Virus record (IMG/VR): IMGVR_UViG_3300021437_000035
Span: 1-43,303 of that record
Length of the DNA stretch: 43,303 bases
Reading direction: 5' to 3' (one strand)
Source: a virus
The position numbers and the translations under genes are program-made. Of this stretch, positions 1 through 8,393 are shown piece by piece (positions within the stretch are counted from its first letter, which is position 1; every line of letters starts with the position of its first letter). The notes beneath the pieces are model-generated. The model ran no database searches. It was not told the DNA's origin and was given only the letters and a program-made list of their open reading frames with translations.

Positions 1-12
1 GGTAATTCGAAC
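1..12. repeat. Left copy of 12-bp terminal repeat (putative cos end)
   Basis: GGTAATTCGAAC is found here and again as the last 12 bases of the window. It lies 45 bp before the terminase small-subunit start, which is where lambda-type phages carry cos, and the large terminase is of the lambda GpA family that makes staggered cuts. A filled-in 12-nt 5' overhang would give exactly this duplication at the two ends of a linear virion genome. An overlap left by circular assembly is the alternative. The repeat lies inside a reading frame that continues across the joined ends. Confidence 0.65.
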
Positions 13-57
13 CTCGACCGCGGCGAAGCTGCGGGGCGATGCTAAGGGGGTTGTGCG

Positions 58-585
58 GTGAGCCAGGCTGAACTGAGCGGGCAAAACCTGGTCGCGCTTG
101 ACGCACCCTGCACGCAGGCCCAGTTCGGGGCGCTCGTCGGCGTGACGCAGCAGGCTGTGAGCGACCTCCACGCCCGCCGTGTTCTGGCGACTGGTCAGCC
201 GCTCGGTGCTTGGCTGACGGCCTACTGCGACCATCTGCGCGAGATGGCGGCTGGTCGCGACCCCGACGGCCAGCTGGCCAGCGAGCGCACGCGCCTGGCC
301 CGGGAACAGGCTGACCGGATCGCCATGCGCAACGCCGTCGAGCGCAAGGAGTTCGCGCCGGTAGTGCTGCTCGAGGAGGTGCTGGCCACGCTCGCGCGAC
401 AGATCGGCACGCAGCTGGACGCGGTGCTCCCCGAAGTGCGCCGGCGCTTCCCGTACCTGACCGGCGAGCCGATTCGCTTCCTCGAGGAGCGACTCGCCGC
501 AGCCCGCGAGGCTGCGGCGAGCGCCCGCTTCTCCACCGCCGACATTGACCAGGACCTCGCTGACGACGACGAGGTGCAAGGCTGA
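58..585 (+). CDS. terS: Terminase small subunit, Nu1/HTH type
   Basis: DNA-recognition subunit of the packaging motor, expected to bind cos and load the large subunit. The 175-residue product has an N-terminal helix-turn-helix at about residues 19-44 (core QAQFGALVGVTQQAVSDL), then a charged helical stretch rich in Arg, Glu and Ala (about 70-160) suited to oligomerisation and TerL contact. The GTG start overlaps the TGA of the gene that wraps from the right end of the window (GTGA), and its own TGA overlaps the terL ATG (TGATG). It sits 45 bp right of the putative cos end. The family is inferred from the HTH, the length and the adjacent GpA-type terL. Confidence 0.85.
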   Translation: MSQAELSGQNLVALDAPCTQAQFGALVGVTQQAVSDLHARRVLATGQPLGAWLTAYCDHLREMAAGRDPDGQLASERTRLAREQADRIAMRNAVERKEFAPVVLLEEVLATLARQIGTQLDAVLPEVRRRFPYLTGEPIRFLEERLAAAREAAASARFSTADIDQDLADDDEVQG

Positions 586-2663
586 TGGATCTCAGCGAAC
601 TCCGACGCATGCTCGACGCCGCCGGCGCCGAGCTGCTCGCCGCGCTCGACCAGGCGGCGCGCCGAGGCCTGAGCTCGCTGCGCATCCCCCCGCCGCTGCG
701 AATGTCGCAGTGGGCTGAGGAGCACTTCTACCTCAGTGCGGAGAGCAGCTACGTCGAGGCGAAGTGGAGCAGCTACCCGTACCAGCGCGCGATCATGGAT
801 TGCATCGGCCATGACGACATCGAAGTGATCGACTGGCGGAAGTCGGCGCGCCAGGGCTACACGAAGATCCTGCTGATCGCCATTGGCTACTTCATCGAGC
901 ACAAGCGCCGCAAGATCGCGCTGTACCAGCCGACCGACGACGACCGCGACGAGTTCGTCGAGACCGAGATCGATCCCATGCTGCGCGACGTGCGCTGCCT
1001 GCGGGCGATCTTCCCCTCGTTCAAGGCCAAGAACAACGGCAACACTCGCCGGTTCAAGCGCTTCCTCACTGGCCTGCTGCACCTGCGCGGCGGCACCGCG
1101 GCGAAGAACTACCGGCGCCTGACCGTCGACGTCGTCATGTACGACGAGCTCGACGCGTTCCCCCGCGACGTGGAGAAGGAGGGCGCGCCGCCCAAGCTGG
1201 GAGACAAGCGCCTCGAAGGGGCCACCTGGCCGAAGTCGATCCGGGGCACCACGCCGAAGGTGCGCCATCACAGCCTGATCGAAGACTGCGAGCAGAGTGC
1301 CTCGCTTCACTTCCGGTGGAATGTCCCATGCGTTCACTGTGATGTCGACACGCCGCTGCTCTTTGGCCGCCTCTATCCGCAAGGCACCGCGGCGAACGGT
1401 GGATTCGATTGGGACGGTGATGACGTCGAGACCGTGCGCCACGTCTGCCCGCATTGCCGCAAGGGGATGACGCAGAGTCAGTACCTCGAGGTCTGGCACC
1501 GAGGGAGATGGATCGCGAGCGAGGACGGCACGTGGATCGACCTCGAGTGCCGGTTCATCTCCGCCGCCGGCGAGTTGCTCCGCCCGCCGCGGCACGTCGC
1601 GCTGCACAGCTGGACTGCGATCAGTCCCCAGGCCGCCTGGTCCCGCCTGGTGGGCGAGTTTCTCGAGGCGGACCAGCGCGCCGAGCGCGGCGACTACTCC
1701 GAGCTCAAGACCTTCGTCAACACCACCCTCGGCGAGACCTGGGAGGAGAAGGGCGACGGCGGCGACGAGAACGAGCTCCACGAGCGCGCGAAGGCAAGCC
1801 CCTACCGGCTCGGCCAGGTTCCCGTCGGCTGCCTCGTGCTGGTGGCCGCCGTCGACGTGCAGGACAACCGCTTCGAGATCACTGTCTGGGGCTTCGGCCG
1901 CGGCGAGCAGAGCTGGGTGGTCGACGACCAGGTGCTCGAGGCCAACCCGGCCGACGAGAGGGACTGGCTGAAGCTCGACGCGTACCTCTGCAGCCGCTTC
2001 CGCCAGCTGTGGGCCTCCGGCGGTTCGCTGGGCATCGAGGCCGTAGCGATCGACACCGGGGGCCACTTCACGCACCAGGTCTACAACTTCGTGCGCGGCC
2101 GTGAGCATCGCCGCTTCTTCGCCATCCGTGGCTCGAGCAAGATCGGCAGCCCCATCAAGGGCACGGCCAGTCGCGTCGACGTGAACTGGCGCGGCCAGGT
2201 CATCAAGGCTGGCGTCAAGCTCTGGGAAGTCGGCACCGATACGGCGAAGGACTTGTTGTACGGTCGCCTGCGCGTCGGCCAGCCCGGGCCCGGATACGTC
2301 AACTTCCCCTCGGATCTCACGCGGGAGTTCTTCGAGCAGATCACGGCCGAGGTCCGCGTGCTTCAGAAGACCGCCGTCGGCGAGGTCCACCGCTGGGTGA
2401 AGCGCCGGCCGCGCAACGAAAAGCTGGACTGTGCGAACTATGCGCTGTTCCTCGCCCATGTCCTCGACCTGCACCGGTACACGGACCGCATGTGGGAGCG
2501 GCTCGAGGCGGCCGTGCAGCCGCCGCCGGATCTCTTCAATCAGGAGCAGGCGCCTCCCCCGGAGACCGCGGCGGCCGTCGATTCAGATGCTGCGGTGCAC
2601 GCGCGTGCACAGATCACGCCCGACCGCGAACGTGCGGCCGCCGGCTTCAGCAGGGCATGGTGA
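585..2663 (+). CDS. terL: Terminase large subunit, lambda GpA family
   Basis: ATPase-nuclease that cuts concatemeric DNA at cos and pumps it into the prohead. The 692 residues show a GpA-like Walker A region (WRKSARQGYTK, about 84-94), a Walker B strand ending in Asp-Glu (VDVVMYDELD, 181-190), a zinc-binding pair of CxxC motifs near 248-290 (CVHC, CPHC) and a C-terminal nuclease domain beginning with the family signature VAAVDVQDNRFE. Lambda gpA is 641 residues, so the length fits. Translation is coupled to terS by a one-base overlap. Membership in the cos-cutting GpA family is the main support for the 12-bp terminal repeat being cos. Confidence 0.95.
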   Translation: MDLSELRRMLDAAGAELLAALDQAARRGLSSLRIPPPLRMSQWAEEHFYLSAESSYVEAKWSSYPYQRAIMDCIGHDDIEVIDWRKSARQGYTKILLIAIGYFIEHKRRKIALYQPTDDDRDEFVETEIDPMLRDVRCLRAIFPSFKAKNNGNTRRFKRFLTGLLHLRGGTAAKNYRRLTVDVVMYDELDAFPRDVEKEGAPPKLGDKRLEGATWPKSIRGTTPKVRHHSLIEDCEQSASLHFRWNVPCVHCDVDTPLLFGRLYPQGTAANGGFDWDGDDVETVRHVCPHCRKGMTQSQYLEVWHRGRWIASEDGTWIDLECRFISAAGELLRPPRHVALHSWTAISPQAAWSRLVGEFLEADQRAERGDYSELKTFVNTTLGETWEEKGDGGDENELHERAKASPYRLGQVPVGCLVLVAAVDVQDNRFEITVWGFGRGEQSWVVDDQVLEANPADERDWLKLDAYLCSRFRQLWASGGSLGIEAVAIDTGGHFTHQVYNFVRGREHRRFFAIRGSSKIGSPIKGTASRVDVNWRGQVIKAGVKLWEVGTDTAKDLLYGRLRVGQPGPGYVNFPSDLTREFFEQITAEVRVLQKTAVGEVHRWVKRRPRNEKLDCANYALFLAHVLDLHRYTDRMWERLEAAVQPPPDLFNQEQAPPPETAAAVDSDAAVHARAQITPDRERAAAGFSRAW

Positions 2664-2667
2664 CCCA

Positions 2668-3018
2668 ATGGCAGAAACGAACGACACGCGGGGCAGCGAC
2701 AACGGGCACAAGCTCCCCGAATACTTCTCCGACCCGGACTTGGTGGACCGGATCTTCGAGTACATCGTCGAGAGTTACCCTGAATTCGCGGTGGATCTGA
2801 AGCGCATAGCGGAGGTGAAGGACGCCGTGCGCGATGAGTTCCGTGGGCAGGCCGGCTGGGTAAGAGATGAGAAGCGCCGGCGTGAACGGGAGCAACTGGC
2901 TGAGCAGGTACTCAGCCTCTTCAACGGGCGCAATGCGAGCGAGGTAGCCCGCCGGCTCGACATCGCACGCCCCAGCGTCTATCGGATCATCAAGCGAGCG
3001 GGGAAGATCGCCCGTTAA
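2668..3018 (+). CDS. Mor/C-family transcription activator-like protein
   Basis: Likely DNA-binding activator of middle or late genes. The 116-residue product has an acidic N-terminal dimer-like region (about 15-45), a charged linker, and a C-terminal helix-turn-helix at about 82-112 (core LFNGRNASEVARRLDI, then YRIIKR) that resembles Mu Mor and C proteins, whose usual length is 130-140. The ATG at 2668 is 4 bp after the terL stop; an upstream in-frame extension lies inside terL and is not needed. It is unusual between terL and the head genes. The 29-bp dyad element starting 2 bp after its stop, and again at 16752, is its most obvious candidate target; this is inference. Confidence 0.65.
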   Translation: MAETNDTRGSDNGHKLPEYFSDPDLVDRIFEYIVESYPEFAVDLKRIAEVKDAVRDEFRGQAGWVRDEKRRREREQLAEQVLSLFNGRNASEVARRLDIARPSVYRIIKRAGKIAR

Positions 3019-3020
3019 GT

Positions 3021-3049
3021 TGTCTCCCGTTTTTCTGGAAATGAGACAG
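3021..3049 (+). repeat. 29-bp conserved dyad element, copy 1
   Basis: A 29-bp sequence with arms TGTCTC and GAGACA separated by 16 bp, and an inner TTTC/GAAA pair. An identical copy lies at 16752-16780, while flanking bases differ. It ends 23 bp before the protease-capsid ATG. The position and perfect conservation suggest a late promoter or operator. A recombination site is the other reading, since the two copies bracket the displaced head/tail block. Confidence 0.7.
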
Positions 3050-3069
3050 CCCGCTCAGCACAGTGCGGG
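3050..3069 (+). promoter_or_regulatory. Short hairpin in capsid gene leader
   Basis: CCCGC (3050-3054) pairs perfectly with GCGGG (3065-3069) across a 10-nt loop, ending 3 bases before the ATG at 3073. The leader has no clear Shine-Dalgarno sequence apart from the GCGGG in this stem. The hairpin could influence initiation of the capsid gene; no direct evidence. Confidence 0.35.
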
Positions 3070-3072
3070 CAC

Positions 3073-5124
3073 ATGGACGAAAACGCCGCACCGCCCGCCG
3101 AGCGCAAGTCGCTGCCGCTGCAGTACCGTGCCGCGCAGATCGAGCCGAACACCTTCCGCGCCGAGGACAACACCGTCGAGGTGGTCTGGACGACAGGCGC
3201 CCGCCGCCGCTTCTACGACTTCTGGAACGAGACCTGGTGCGAAGAGGAGCTCGTCGTCACGCCCGAGGCGGTCGACATGTCCCGCTTCGACGCCGGCGCC
3301 GTGCAGGTCCTCGACAACCATCGCGCCTATGGCGGCGTGGCCAGCATCCTGGGCATCGCCACACGCGGCTGGCTGGCCGGCAGCGAGGGGCGAGCCGCCG
3401 TCAAGCTGAGCCAGCGCGACGACCTGGCCGGCATCGTCGCCGACATCAAGGCCGGGATCATCCGCACGATCAGCGTCGGGTACTCGGTCCAGCGCTACGA
3501 GATCACGCGGGCGCAGGACAGAACCGACGGCGTGAACATGCCGCTGTATCGGGCCGCGCGCTGGACGCCCGCCGAGATCAGCTTCGTCACCGTCCCCGCG
3601 GATGCCCAGTCGGGCACCCGCTCAGAGTCCTCGCATGGGAGCCCCTGCGAGTTCGTCCGGGCAGTTGCCCGCACCCCCCAGGAGTCCCATCGAATGGACG
3701 AGACCACGCAAGCGGGCGGCGCCTCCGCGACTGCCACCTCCACCACCGCGAACGCCGCGGACCAGGCGCGTGCCGCCGCGGCCGAAGCGCAGCGCGCGAG
3801 CGAGGCCGCTGCCGCGGCCGTCGCGCGCTCGGCGGACATCACTTCCCTGTGCGTGCGCCACGCCGTGCCGCACCTGGCCGAGGCCCTGATCCGCAGCGGC
3901 AAGCCGCTGGAGACGGTGCACAAGGAAGTGCTCGACGAGCTCGCGCGCCGCGATGCGGCGGCCGGCGGCCACGTCAACGCCGGCACGATCCGCACCGAGC
4001 AGGACGAGACGCAGACCCGCCTGGCCGGCATGGAAGAAGCGATGCTGTCGCGCGTCTGGCACAAGGCGCCGCTGACCGACAACGGCCGGCAGTACCGTGG
4101 CATGTCGCTGCTCGAGCTGGGCCGCGACTACCTCGAGTCGCGCGGCCGGGCCACGCGCGGGATGGACCGCATGCGCCTGGCCACCGAGATGATGCACTTC
4201 CGGTCGGCCGGCATGCACACCACCAGCGACTTCGCGAATCTGTTCGCCAACGTGGCGAACAAGCGCCTGCGCATGGGCTACGAGGAGAACAATGCCTCGT
4301 ACGCCGTGTGGGCCCGCCGCGCACCGAACGCGCCGGACTTCAAGGCCATGACCGTGGTGCAGCTCGGTGCCGCCCCGGATCTGCTGCAGACGAACGAGCA
4401 CGGCGAGTTCAAGTACGGCAGCATGACCGACGGCAAGGAGACGTACTCGATGCTGACCTACGGTCGCATCGTGGCGCTCACCCGCCAGGCCATCGTGAAC
4501 GACGACCTGCGCGGCTTCGACCGCCTGGTCACCGCGTTCGGCGACAGCGCGCGCCGGCTCGAGAACCGCACCGTCTACAGCATCCTGACCGCGAACGCCG
4601 CCCTGGGCGACACCGGCCTGCTGTTCAACTCGACCGCCGTCACCACTCCCGGCGGCCACGCCAACCTGATCACCGGCGCAGGCTCGGCGTTGCAGGCCAG
4701 TGCGCTGGTGACGGCGCGCGGCAACATGCGCAAGCAGAAGGGCCTGCAGAACGAGGAGCTGAACGTCGTCCCGGCGTACCTCATCGTCCCCGCCGATCTG
4801 GAGCAGACGGCCTACCAGCTGACCAGCCCGGACTTCGTTCCGGCCACTTCCGGCGCGATCAACGAGTTCCGCCGCGGCGGTCGCACGGCGCTCGAGCCGG
4901 TGGTCGAGGCGCTGCTCAGCGCGAACAGCGCCACCGCCTGGTACCTGGCCGCCGGCAACAACCAGATCGACACCGTCGAGTACTGCTACCTGGACGGCGC
5001 AGAGGGCCCGGTCATCGAGAGCGATGTCGGCTTCGAAGTCGACGGCGTCTCGTACAAGTGCCGGCTCGACTTCGCCGCCAAGGCGATCGACTTCCGCGGC
5101 CTGCTGAAGAGCGCCGGCGCCTGA
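3073..5124 (+). CDS. Prohead protease-major capsid fusion protein
   Basis: A single 683-residue polypeptide combines a maturation protease with the major head protein. Residues 10-180 are an HK97-type (U35) prohead protease with candidate triad His83 (DNHRAYGG), Ser134 (TISVGYSV) and Glu168 (PAEISFVTVPAD). Residues about 205-265 are Ala/Glu-rich and coiled-coil-like, a plausible scaffolding segment. Residues about 330-680 resemble Mu gpT-like major head subunits. Protease-capsid fusions are known in other phages; the protein is expected to process itself during head maturation. It directly follows the first 29-bp element, so it is probably the first gene of a late transcript. Confidence 0.9.
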   Translation: MDENAAPPAERKSLPLQYRAAQIEPNTFRAEDNTVEVVWTTGARRRFYDFWNETWCEEELVVTPEAVDMSRFDAGAVQVLDNHRAYGGVASILGIATRGWLAGSEGRAAVKLSQRDDLAGIVADIKAGIIRTISVGYSVQRYEITRAQDRTDGVNMPLYRAARWTPAEISFVTVPADAQSGTRSESSHGSPCEFVRAVARTPQESHRMDETTQAGGASATATSTTANAADQARAAAAEAQRASEAAAAAVARSADITSLCVRHAVPHLAEALIRSGKPLETVHKEVLDELARRDAAAGGHVNAGTIRTEQDETQTRLAGMEEAMLSRVWHKAPLTDNGRQYRGMSLLELGRDYLESRGRATRGMDRMRLATEMMHFRSAGMHTTSDFANLFANVANKRLRMGYEENNASYAVWARRAPNAPDFKAMTVVQLGAAPDLLQTNEHGEFKYGSMTDGKETYSMLTYGRIVALTRQAIVNDDLRGFDRLVTAFGDSARRLENRTVYSILTANAALGDTGLLFNSTAVTTPGGHANLITGAGSALQASALVTARGNMRKQKGLQNEELNVVPAYLIVPADLEQTAYQLTSPDFVPATSGAINEFRRGGRTALEPVVEALLSANSATAWYLAAGNNQIDTVEYCYLDGAEGPVIESDVGFEVDGVSYKCRLDFAAKAIDFRGLLKSAGA

Positions 5125-5133
5125 TGACGGACG

Positions 5134-5157
5134 GCCCACCCCACTGCTGGGGCGGGC
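5134..5157 (+). terminator. GC-rich hairpin after capsid gene
   Basis: GCCCACCCC (5134-5142) pairs with GGGGCGGGC (5149-5157), eight pairs and one mismatch around a 6-nt loop, 9 bases after the capsid stop. There is no T tract, so it is more likely an mRNA 3'-end stabiliser or partial attenuator than a true terminator. Confidence 0.45.
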
Positions 5158-5186
5158 TCAACCCTCAACCACCGAGGACCTGATCC

Positions 5187-5531
5187 ATGAAGAACTACGT
5201 GCAAGATGGCGACACGCTTCCCCTGACCCCGAGTGCCGCGGTCGCTTCCGGCGTCGGCTTCCTGTTCGGCACCAGCCTCTTCGGCGTGGCGACCGCCGAC
5301 GTGGCGATCAACACGCCGGGCGAGTTCCAGACCGATGGCATCGTCGACATCGCCAAGACGAGCGCGCTGGCCATCACGGTCGGCGACCGCCTCTTCTGGG
5401 ACGCGACCAACAAGGTCGTCAACAAGACGCTGACGGCGCAGCAGTGCGTCGGCATCGCGGTGGCCGACGCGGCCAACCCGTCGGCCACCGTGCGCATGAA
5501 GCTGGGCTGCTTCACCGCCGTCGCGGCCTGA
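5187..5531 (+). CDS. Head decoration/capsid cement protein, DUF2190-like
   Basis: Probable small structural protein that coats the capsid. The 114 residues are beta-rich with the DUF2190 pattern: N-terminal MKNYVQDGDTLPLTP, central GVATADVAINTPGEFQTDG, then an alternating hydrophobic segment VGDRLFWDATNKVV and a closing CVGIAVADAAN. It directly follows the major head gene, the usual place for decoration proteins. The start is ATG 5187; upstream GAGGACC is a weak ribosome site. The precise role in this phage is inferred from the family and position. Confidence 0.8.
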   Translation: MKNYVQDGDTLPLTPSAAVASGVGFLFGTSLFGVATADVAINTPGEFQTDGIVDIAKTSALAITVGDRLFWDATNKVVNKTLTAQQCVGIAVADAANPSATVRMKLGCFTAVAA

Positions 5532-5544
5532 TCCAGGCGCTGCC

Positions 5545-5877
5545 GTGCCGGCCGATTTCGACTCCTCCGTTGCCGAGCTGGGCGCGTCGGTGTTGCGCAA
5601 CATGCGCAATGCCGCTGCGCGCTTCAATGGCCGGCCAGCGGTGGATGCGATCTTCCGCAATCGGTCGGAGGTCGCGGGCTTGGGCCTGTCCGGCGTCTAT
5701 GCGCGCACGCCGCGCGTAACCTGCGCGATGGCGGATGTCGCGGACGTGATCCGAGGCGACGCGGTCGAGATCGAGTGCTCCGCCGCCATCGCGCCGTTCT
5801 ACACCGTACGCGAGCGCGAGCCCGACGACCTGCACGCGCGCCTGGCGACCTTCGTTCTCGAGCCGGCCGCTCCATGA
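5545..5877 (+). CDS. Head-tail joining protein, lambda FII-like
   Basis: Probable connector completing the head-tail interface. The 110-residue product begins PADFDSSVAELG and contains the FII-like pattern of a hydrophobic beta strand (AVDAIFRNR), then DVADVIRGDAVEI followed by FYTVREREPDDLHARL, the same order seen in lambda gpFII (117 residues). GTG start at 5545; the stop overlaps the next gene (ATGA at 5874), which indicates translational coupling. Overall identity to gpFII looks low, so the assignment rests on pattern, size and location between decoration protein and tail terminator. Confidence 0.65.
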   Translation: MPADFDSSVAELGASVLRNMRNAAARFNGRPAVDAIFRNRSEVAGLGLSGVYARTPRVTCAMADVADVIRGDAVEIECSAAIAPFYTVREREPDDLHARLATFVLEPAAP

Positions 5878-6314
5878 ACGCCCACGAGGCTCTCCTCGCC
5901 GCCGTGAAGGCCCGCTTTCTGGTCACCCCGGCGCTGGCCAGCGGCAAGGTCGAGCGAGGCCGCCGTCGCCCGGTTGATCTGGGCAGTGAGCAGGCCATCG
6001 GCGTGTACTTCGGCGGCTCCATCCCGCAGCGCGGCACGATCAAGGGGGCGCCGATCGACTGGCTCACCTCCGTGCGCTTCGACTGCGTCGCACGCGGCCG
6101 CAACGGCGTCAGCGGTGACGAGGCCGCCCTCGAGCTGCACTCGCAGGCCTGGGCCAGGCTGTTCGAGGATGCCCAGCTCGGCGGCCTGGTCATGGACATG
6201 GAGCCCGAGGCGGTGGCCCCCAGCGACGAAGAGCAGCTCGACACCGCCATCGGCATGGTCAGCGGCGGCGTGCTGCTGCGCCACCGCACCAGCAACAACA
6301 CCCTGGAGGTCTGA
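5874..6314 (+). CDS. Tail terminator/minor tail protein U-like
   Basis: The 146-residue product fits the size and position of lambda gpU-type tail terminators, which cap the tail tube and dock it to the head. It starts MNAHEALLAAVKARF, a helical N terminus typical of the group, followed by alternating beta strands (GVYFGGSIPQRG, SVRFDCVARG). ATG 5874 is chosen over an upstream extension because it gives a 4-bp ATGA overlap with the preceding stop. Assignment is by context and general pattern; no catalytic motif is expected. Confidence 0.6.
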   Translation: MNAHEALLAAVKARFLVTPALASGKVERGRRRPVDLGSEQAIGVYFGGSIPQRGTIKGAPIDWLTSVRFDCVARGRNGVSGDEAALELHSQAWARLFEDAQLGGLVMDMEPEAVAPSDEEQLDTAIGMVSGGVLLRHRTSNNTLEV

Positions 6315-6316
6315 TC

Positions 6317-6526
6317 GTGACCAACGAAGAACCCTCGCGCGGTGGCAGCTACGTGCGCAACCCGGACGGCTCGCTCACGCTGATGGAGTGCACCGCCCCC
6401 GCCGAGCCGCGCGACAAGCGGGCCACCGCCGAAGGTGCCACCCAACCCAAGACGCAGGCCGTGACGGTCGAGCTCGGCGCGGCCGCGCCCGCCGCGCCGG
6501 CTGTCGTCCCCGCCGCGCAGGAGTGA
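6317..6526 (+). CDS. Small conserved tail-region protein, function unknown
   Basis: A 69-residue product: an N-terminal SRGGSYVRNPDGSLTLME segment like that in short phage proteins next to tail-tube genes, and an Ala/Pro-rich tail (AAAPAAPAVVPAAQE). The GTG start is 2 bp after the preceding stop and the stop is 3 bp before the tail-tube ATG, so it is in the same tightly packed cluster. No enzyme motif is visible. Confidence 0.6.
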   Translation: MTNEEPSRGGSYVRNPDGSLTLMECTAPAEPRDKRATAEGATQPKTQAVTVELGAAAPAAPAVVPAAQE

Positions 6527-6529
6527 CGC

Positions 6530-7504
6530 ATGGCGAACCGCCTCGTACGAAACGCCGCCATCCTCGCCAAGATCGAGACCACCTACGGCGTGGACGCCGT
6601 GCCCACCGGTGGCGCGAACGCGATCCTGGTGCGCAACCAGCAGCCCACCCCGCTCGAGAACAACCTCGTCGATCGTGCCGTCGTGCGCGCCTACCTTGGT
6701 GGCAGCGAGCAGCTGACCGGCACGCGCTTCAAGCGCCTGCAGTTCGAGGTCGACCTGGTCGGCTCCGGCACCGCCGGCACCGCTCCCGCATGGGGGCCAC
6801 TGGTGCGCATGGCCGGGATGGCCGAGACGATCATCGCCGCCACGCGCGTCGACTACCTGCCGATCAGCAGCTTGTTCGAGGCCGGCACGATCTACTACCA
6901 CGACGACGGCGTGCTGCACAAGCTGCTCGGCGCTCGCGGCAACGTGGTGCTGAACCTCAAGCAGGGCGAGCTGCCCAATCTCGGGTTCAACTTCGTCGGC
7001 ATCGACGGCGGCGACACCGCGACGGCCAACCCCAGCGTCTCGTATACCAACTTCCGCACGCCGCAGATCCCGGTCGACGCGAACACCGGCGATGTCACCT
7101 TCGGCGGTACCGTCAGCCCGACCGGCGCGCCGGCCATCACCGGTGGCACCGCGTACCCGAGCATGGGCATCGAGGGCCTGGACCTCGGCCACGCCGTCAA
7201 CTTCCAGCCTCTGCTGGGCGGCGAGTCGGTGGAGATCACCGACCGCCAGAGCGTCTGCAAGCTCGTGCTCGACCTCACCGCCGCGCAGGAAGTCTCCTTC
7301 GCTGCCAACGTGCGCGGCGCCACGCTGCAGAGCGTCGCCATGCAGCACGGCACCGTGGCGGGCGACCGCGTGCTCGTCTTCATGCCGGCCGTGCAGCTGG
7401 TGAACTGGACGAAGGGCGAGCTCAACGGCAAGCGCCTCGTCAACTACGACGGGCGGGTGCTGCCGCTGGCCGGCAACGACGACGTTCGCCTCGTCGTGTA
7501 CTGA
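6530..7504 (+). CDS. Major tail tube protein
   Basis: Forms the stacked rings of the tail tube. The 324-residue product starts MANRLVRNAAILAKIET, the usual opening of this tail-tube family, and is beta-rich throughout (QFEVDLVGSGTAG, ILVRNQQPTP, GNVVLNLKQGELP). A Gly/Thr/Pro-rich region near 190-215 (GTVSPTGAPAITGG) may be a surface loop. It lies between the tail terminator and a gpZ-like protein, upstream of the tail chaperone frameshift pair, which is consistent with a non-contractile tail. No sheath gene is present. Confidence 0.8.
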   Translation: MANRLVRNAAILAKIETTYGVDAVPTGGANAILVRNQQPTPLENNLVDRAVVRAYLGGSEQLTGTRFKRLQFEVDLVGSGTAGTAPAWGPLVRMAGMAETIIAATRVDYLPISSLFEAGTIYYHDDGVLHKLLGARGNVVLNLKQGELPNLGFNFVGIDGGDTATANPSVSYTNFRTPQIPVDANTGDVTFGGTVSPTGAPAITGGTAYPSMGIEGLDLGHAVNFQPLLGGESVEITDRQSVCKLVLDLTAAQEVSFAANVRGATLQSVAMQHGTVAGDRVLVFMPAVQLVNWTKGELNGKRLVNYDGRVLPLAGNDDVRLVVY

Positions 7505-7516
7505 GGCCGTGGCGCC

Positions 7517-8380
7517 GTGTACAGCATCGAGGTGCAGGGCCTCTCGGCGGTAAGGCAGCGCATCCGCGACGTGCCGCGCCAGTTCCGGTTCGCCGGCGCC
7601 GGCGCGCTCAACGAGGTGGCCTTCATCGCCGCGCGCCGGGCGGTGCCGGCCGAGATGGCCCAGGTCTTCGACCGGCCGAAGCCGTACATCCTGCGCTCGC
7701 CGTGGTACACGCAGGCCCGCCCCGACCGGCTGGTGGCCGCGTTGGGCGTCAGCAAGCACGGCGGCCCGGGCTATGCCCCGGAGCAGCTCACGCCAGGTGT
7801 GGTCAAGGGTGGCAAGGGCAACGACCCGGCCGACACGCTGCGCGCCGAGGTGTTCGGCGGTCCGCGCGCGCTCAAGAAGTCCGAGCGCCTGTTCCAACGC
7901 GCTGGCGTGCTGCCGGCCGGCTACGCCATGGTGCCTGCCAAGTGGCTCATCGACAGCGTGGCGGGTGATGGCTACGGCGGCATCAAGGCATCATTCATCG
8001 TGCGCCTGCTGAGCTACCTGCAGGCGTTCGGCGAGCAGGGGTTCAAGGCCAACATGAAGGCCAAGGGCATCCGCCGGCTAGCCAGGTTCGGCAAGACCGA
8101 CAGCGGCTTCAAGCGCATCGGCGGCGTGCAGTACTTCGTCAGCTACGGCCGGCTGCGCTCGCTGAACGCCGACAGCGACGCGTTGCAACACCTGAAGCCC
8201 GGCATCTGGCAGCGAAGCGGCACGCACGGGTCCGACGTGAAGCCTGTGTTCCTCTTCACCAAGGTCCCGAGCTACGCCAAGCGCCTGCGGTTGGGCGAGG
8301 TCATCTCCCGTGCGGTGCAGGAGAACCTGCCGCGCGCCTTCGATCAACGACTGCGGCGGGCGCTCGCCTCTGCCCGCTGA
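7517..8380 (+). CDS. Minor tail protein Z-like
   Basis: A 287-residue product resembling prophage minor tail protein Z, a tail completion or connector protein. The N terminus (MYSIEVQGLSAVRQRI, then ALNEVAFIARRA-like) has the helical pattern of that family, followed by the basic, aromatic segment RPKPYILRSPWYTQARP. The GTG start at 7517 is 12 bp after the tail-tube stop. Gene order differs from lambda, where Z precedes U, so the assignment depends on sequence pattern. Confidence 0.6.
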   Translation: MYSIEVQGLSAVRQRIRDVPRQFRFAGAGALNEVAFIAARRAVPAEMAQVFDRPKPYILRSPWYTQARPDRLVAALGVSKHGGPGYAPEQLTPGVVKGGKGNDPADTLRAEVFGGPRALKKSERLFQRAGVLPAGYAMVPAKWLIDSVAGDGYGGIKASFIVRLLSYLQAFGEQGFKANMKAKGIRRLARFGKTDSGFKRIGGVQYFVSYGRLRSLNADSDALQHLKPGIWQRSGTHGSDVKPVFLFTKVPSYAKRLRLGEVISRAVQENLPRAFDQRLRRALASAR

Positions 8381-8393
8381 GGACCACACCTGC

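Noticed and set aside
222-2474. Long antisense ORF (about 750 residues) opposite terS/terL
   Set aside because: High-GC genomes give long antisense frames; the product has low-complexity composition and the sense gene is a clear GpA terminase.
3063-5183. Alternative plus-strand ORF over the capsid gene
   Set aside because: Arg/Pro/Gly-rich frame-shifted shadow of the protease-capsid fusion.
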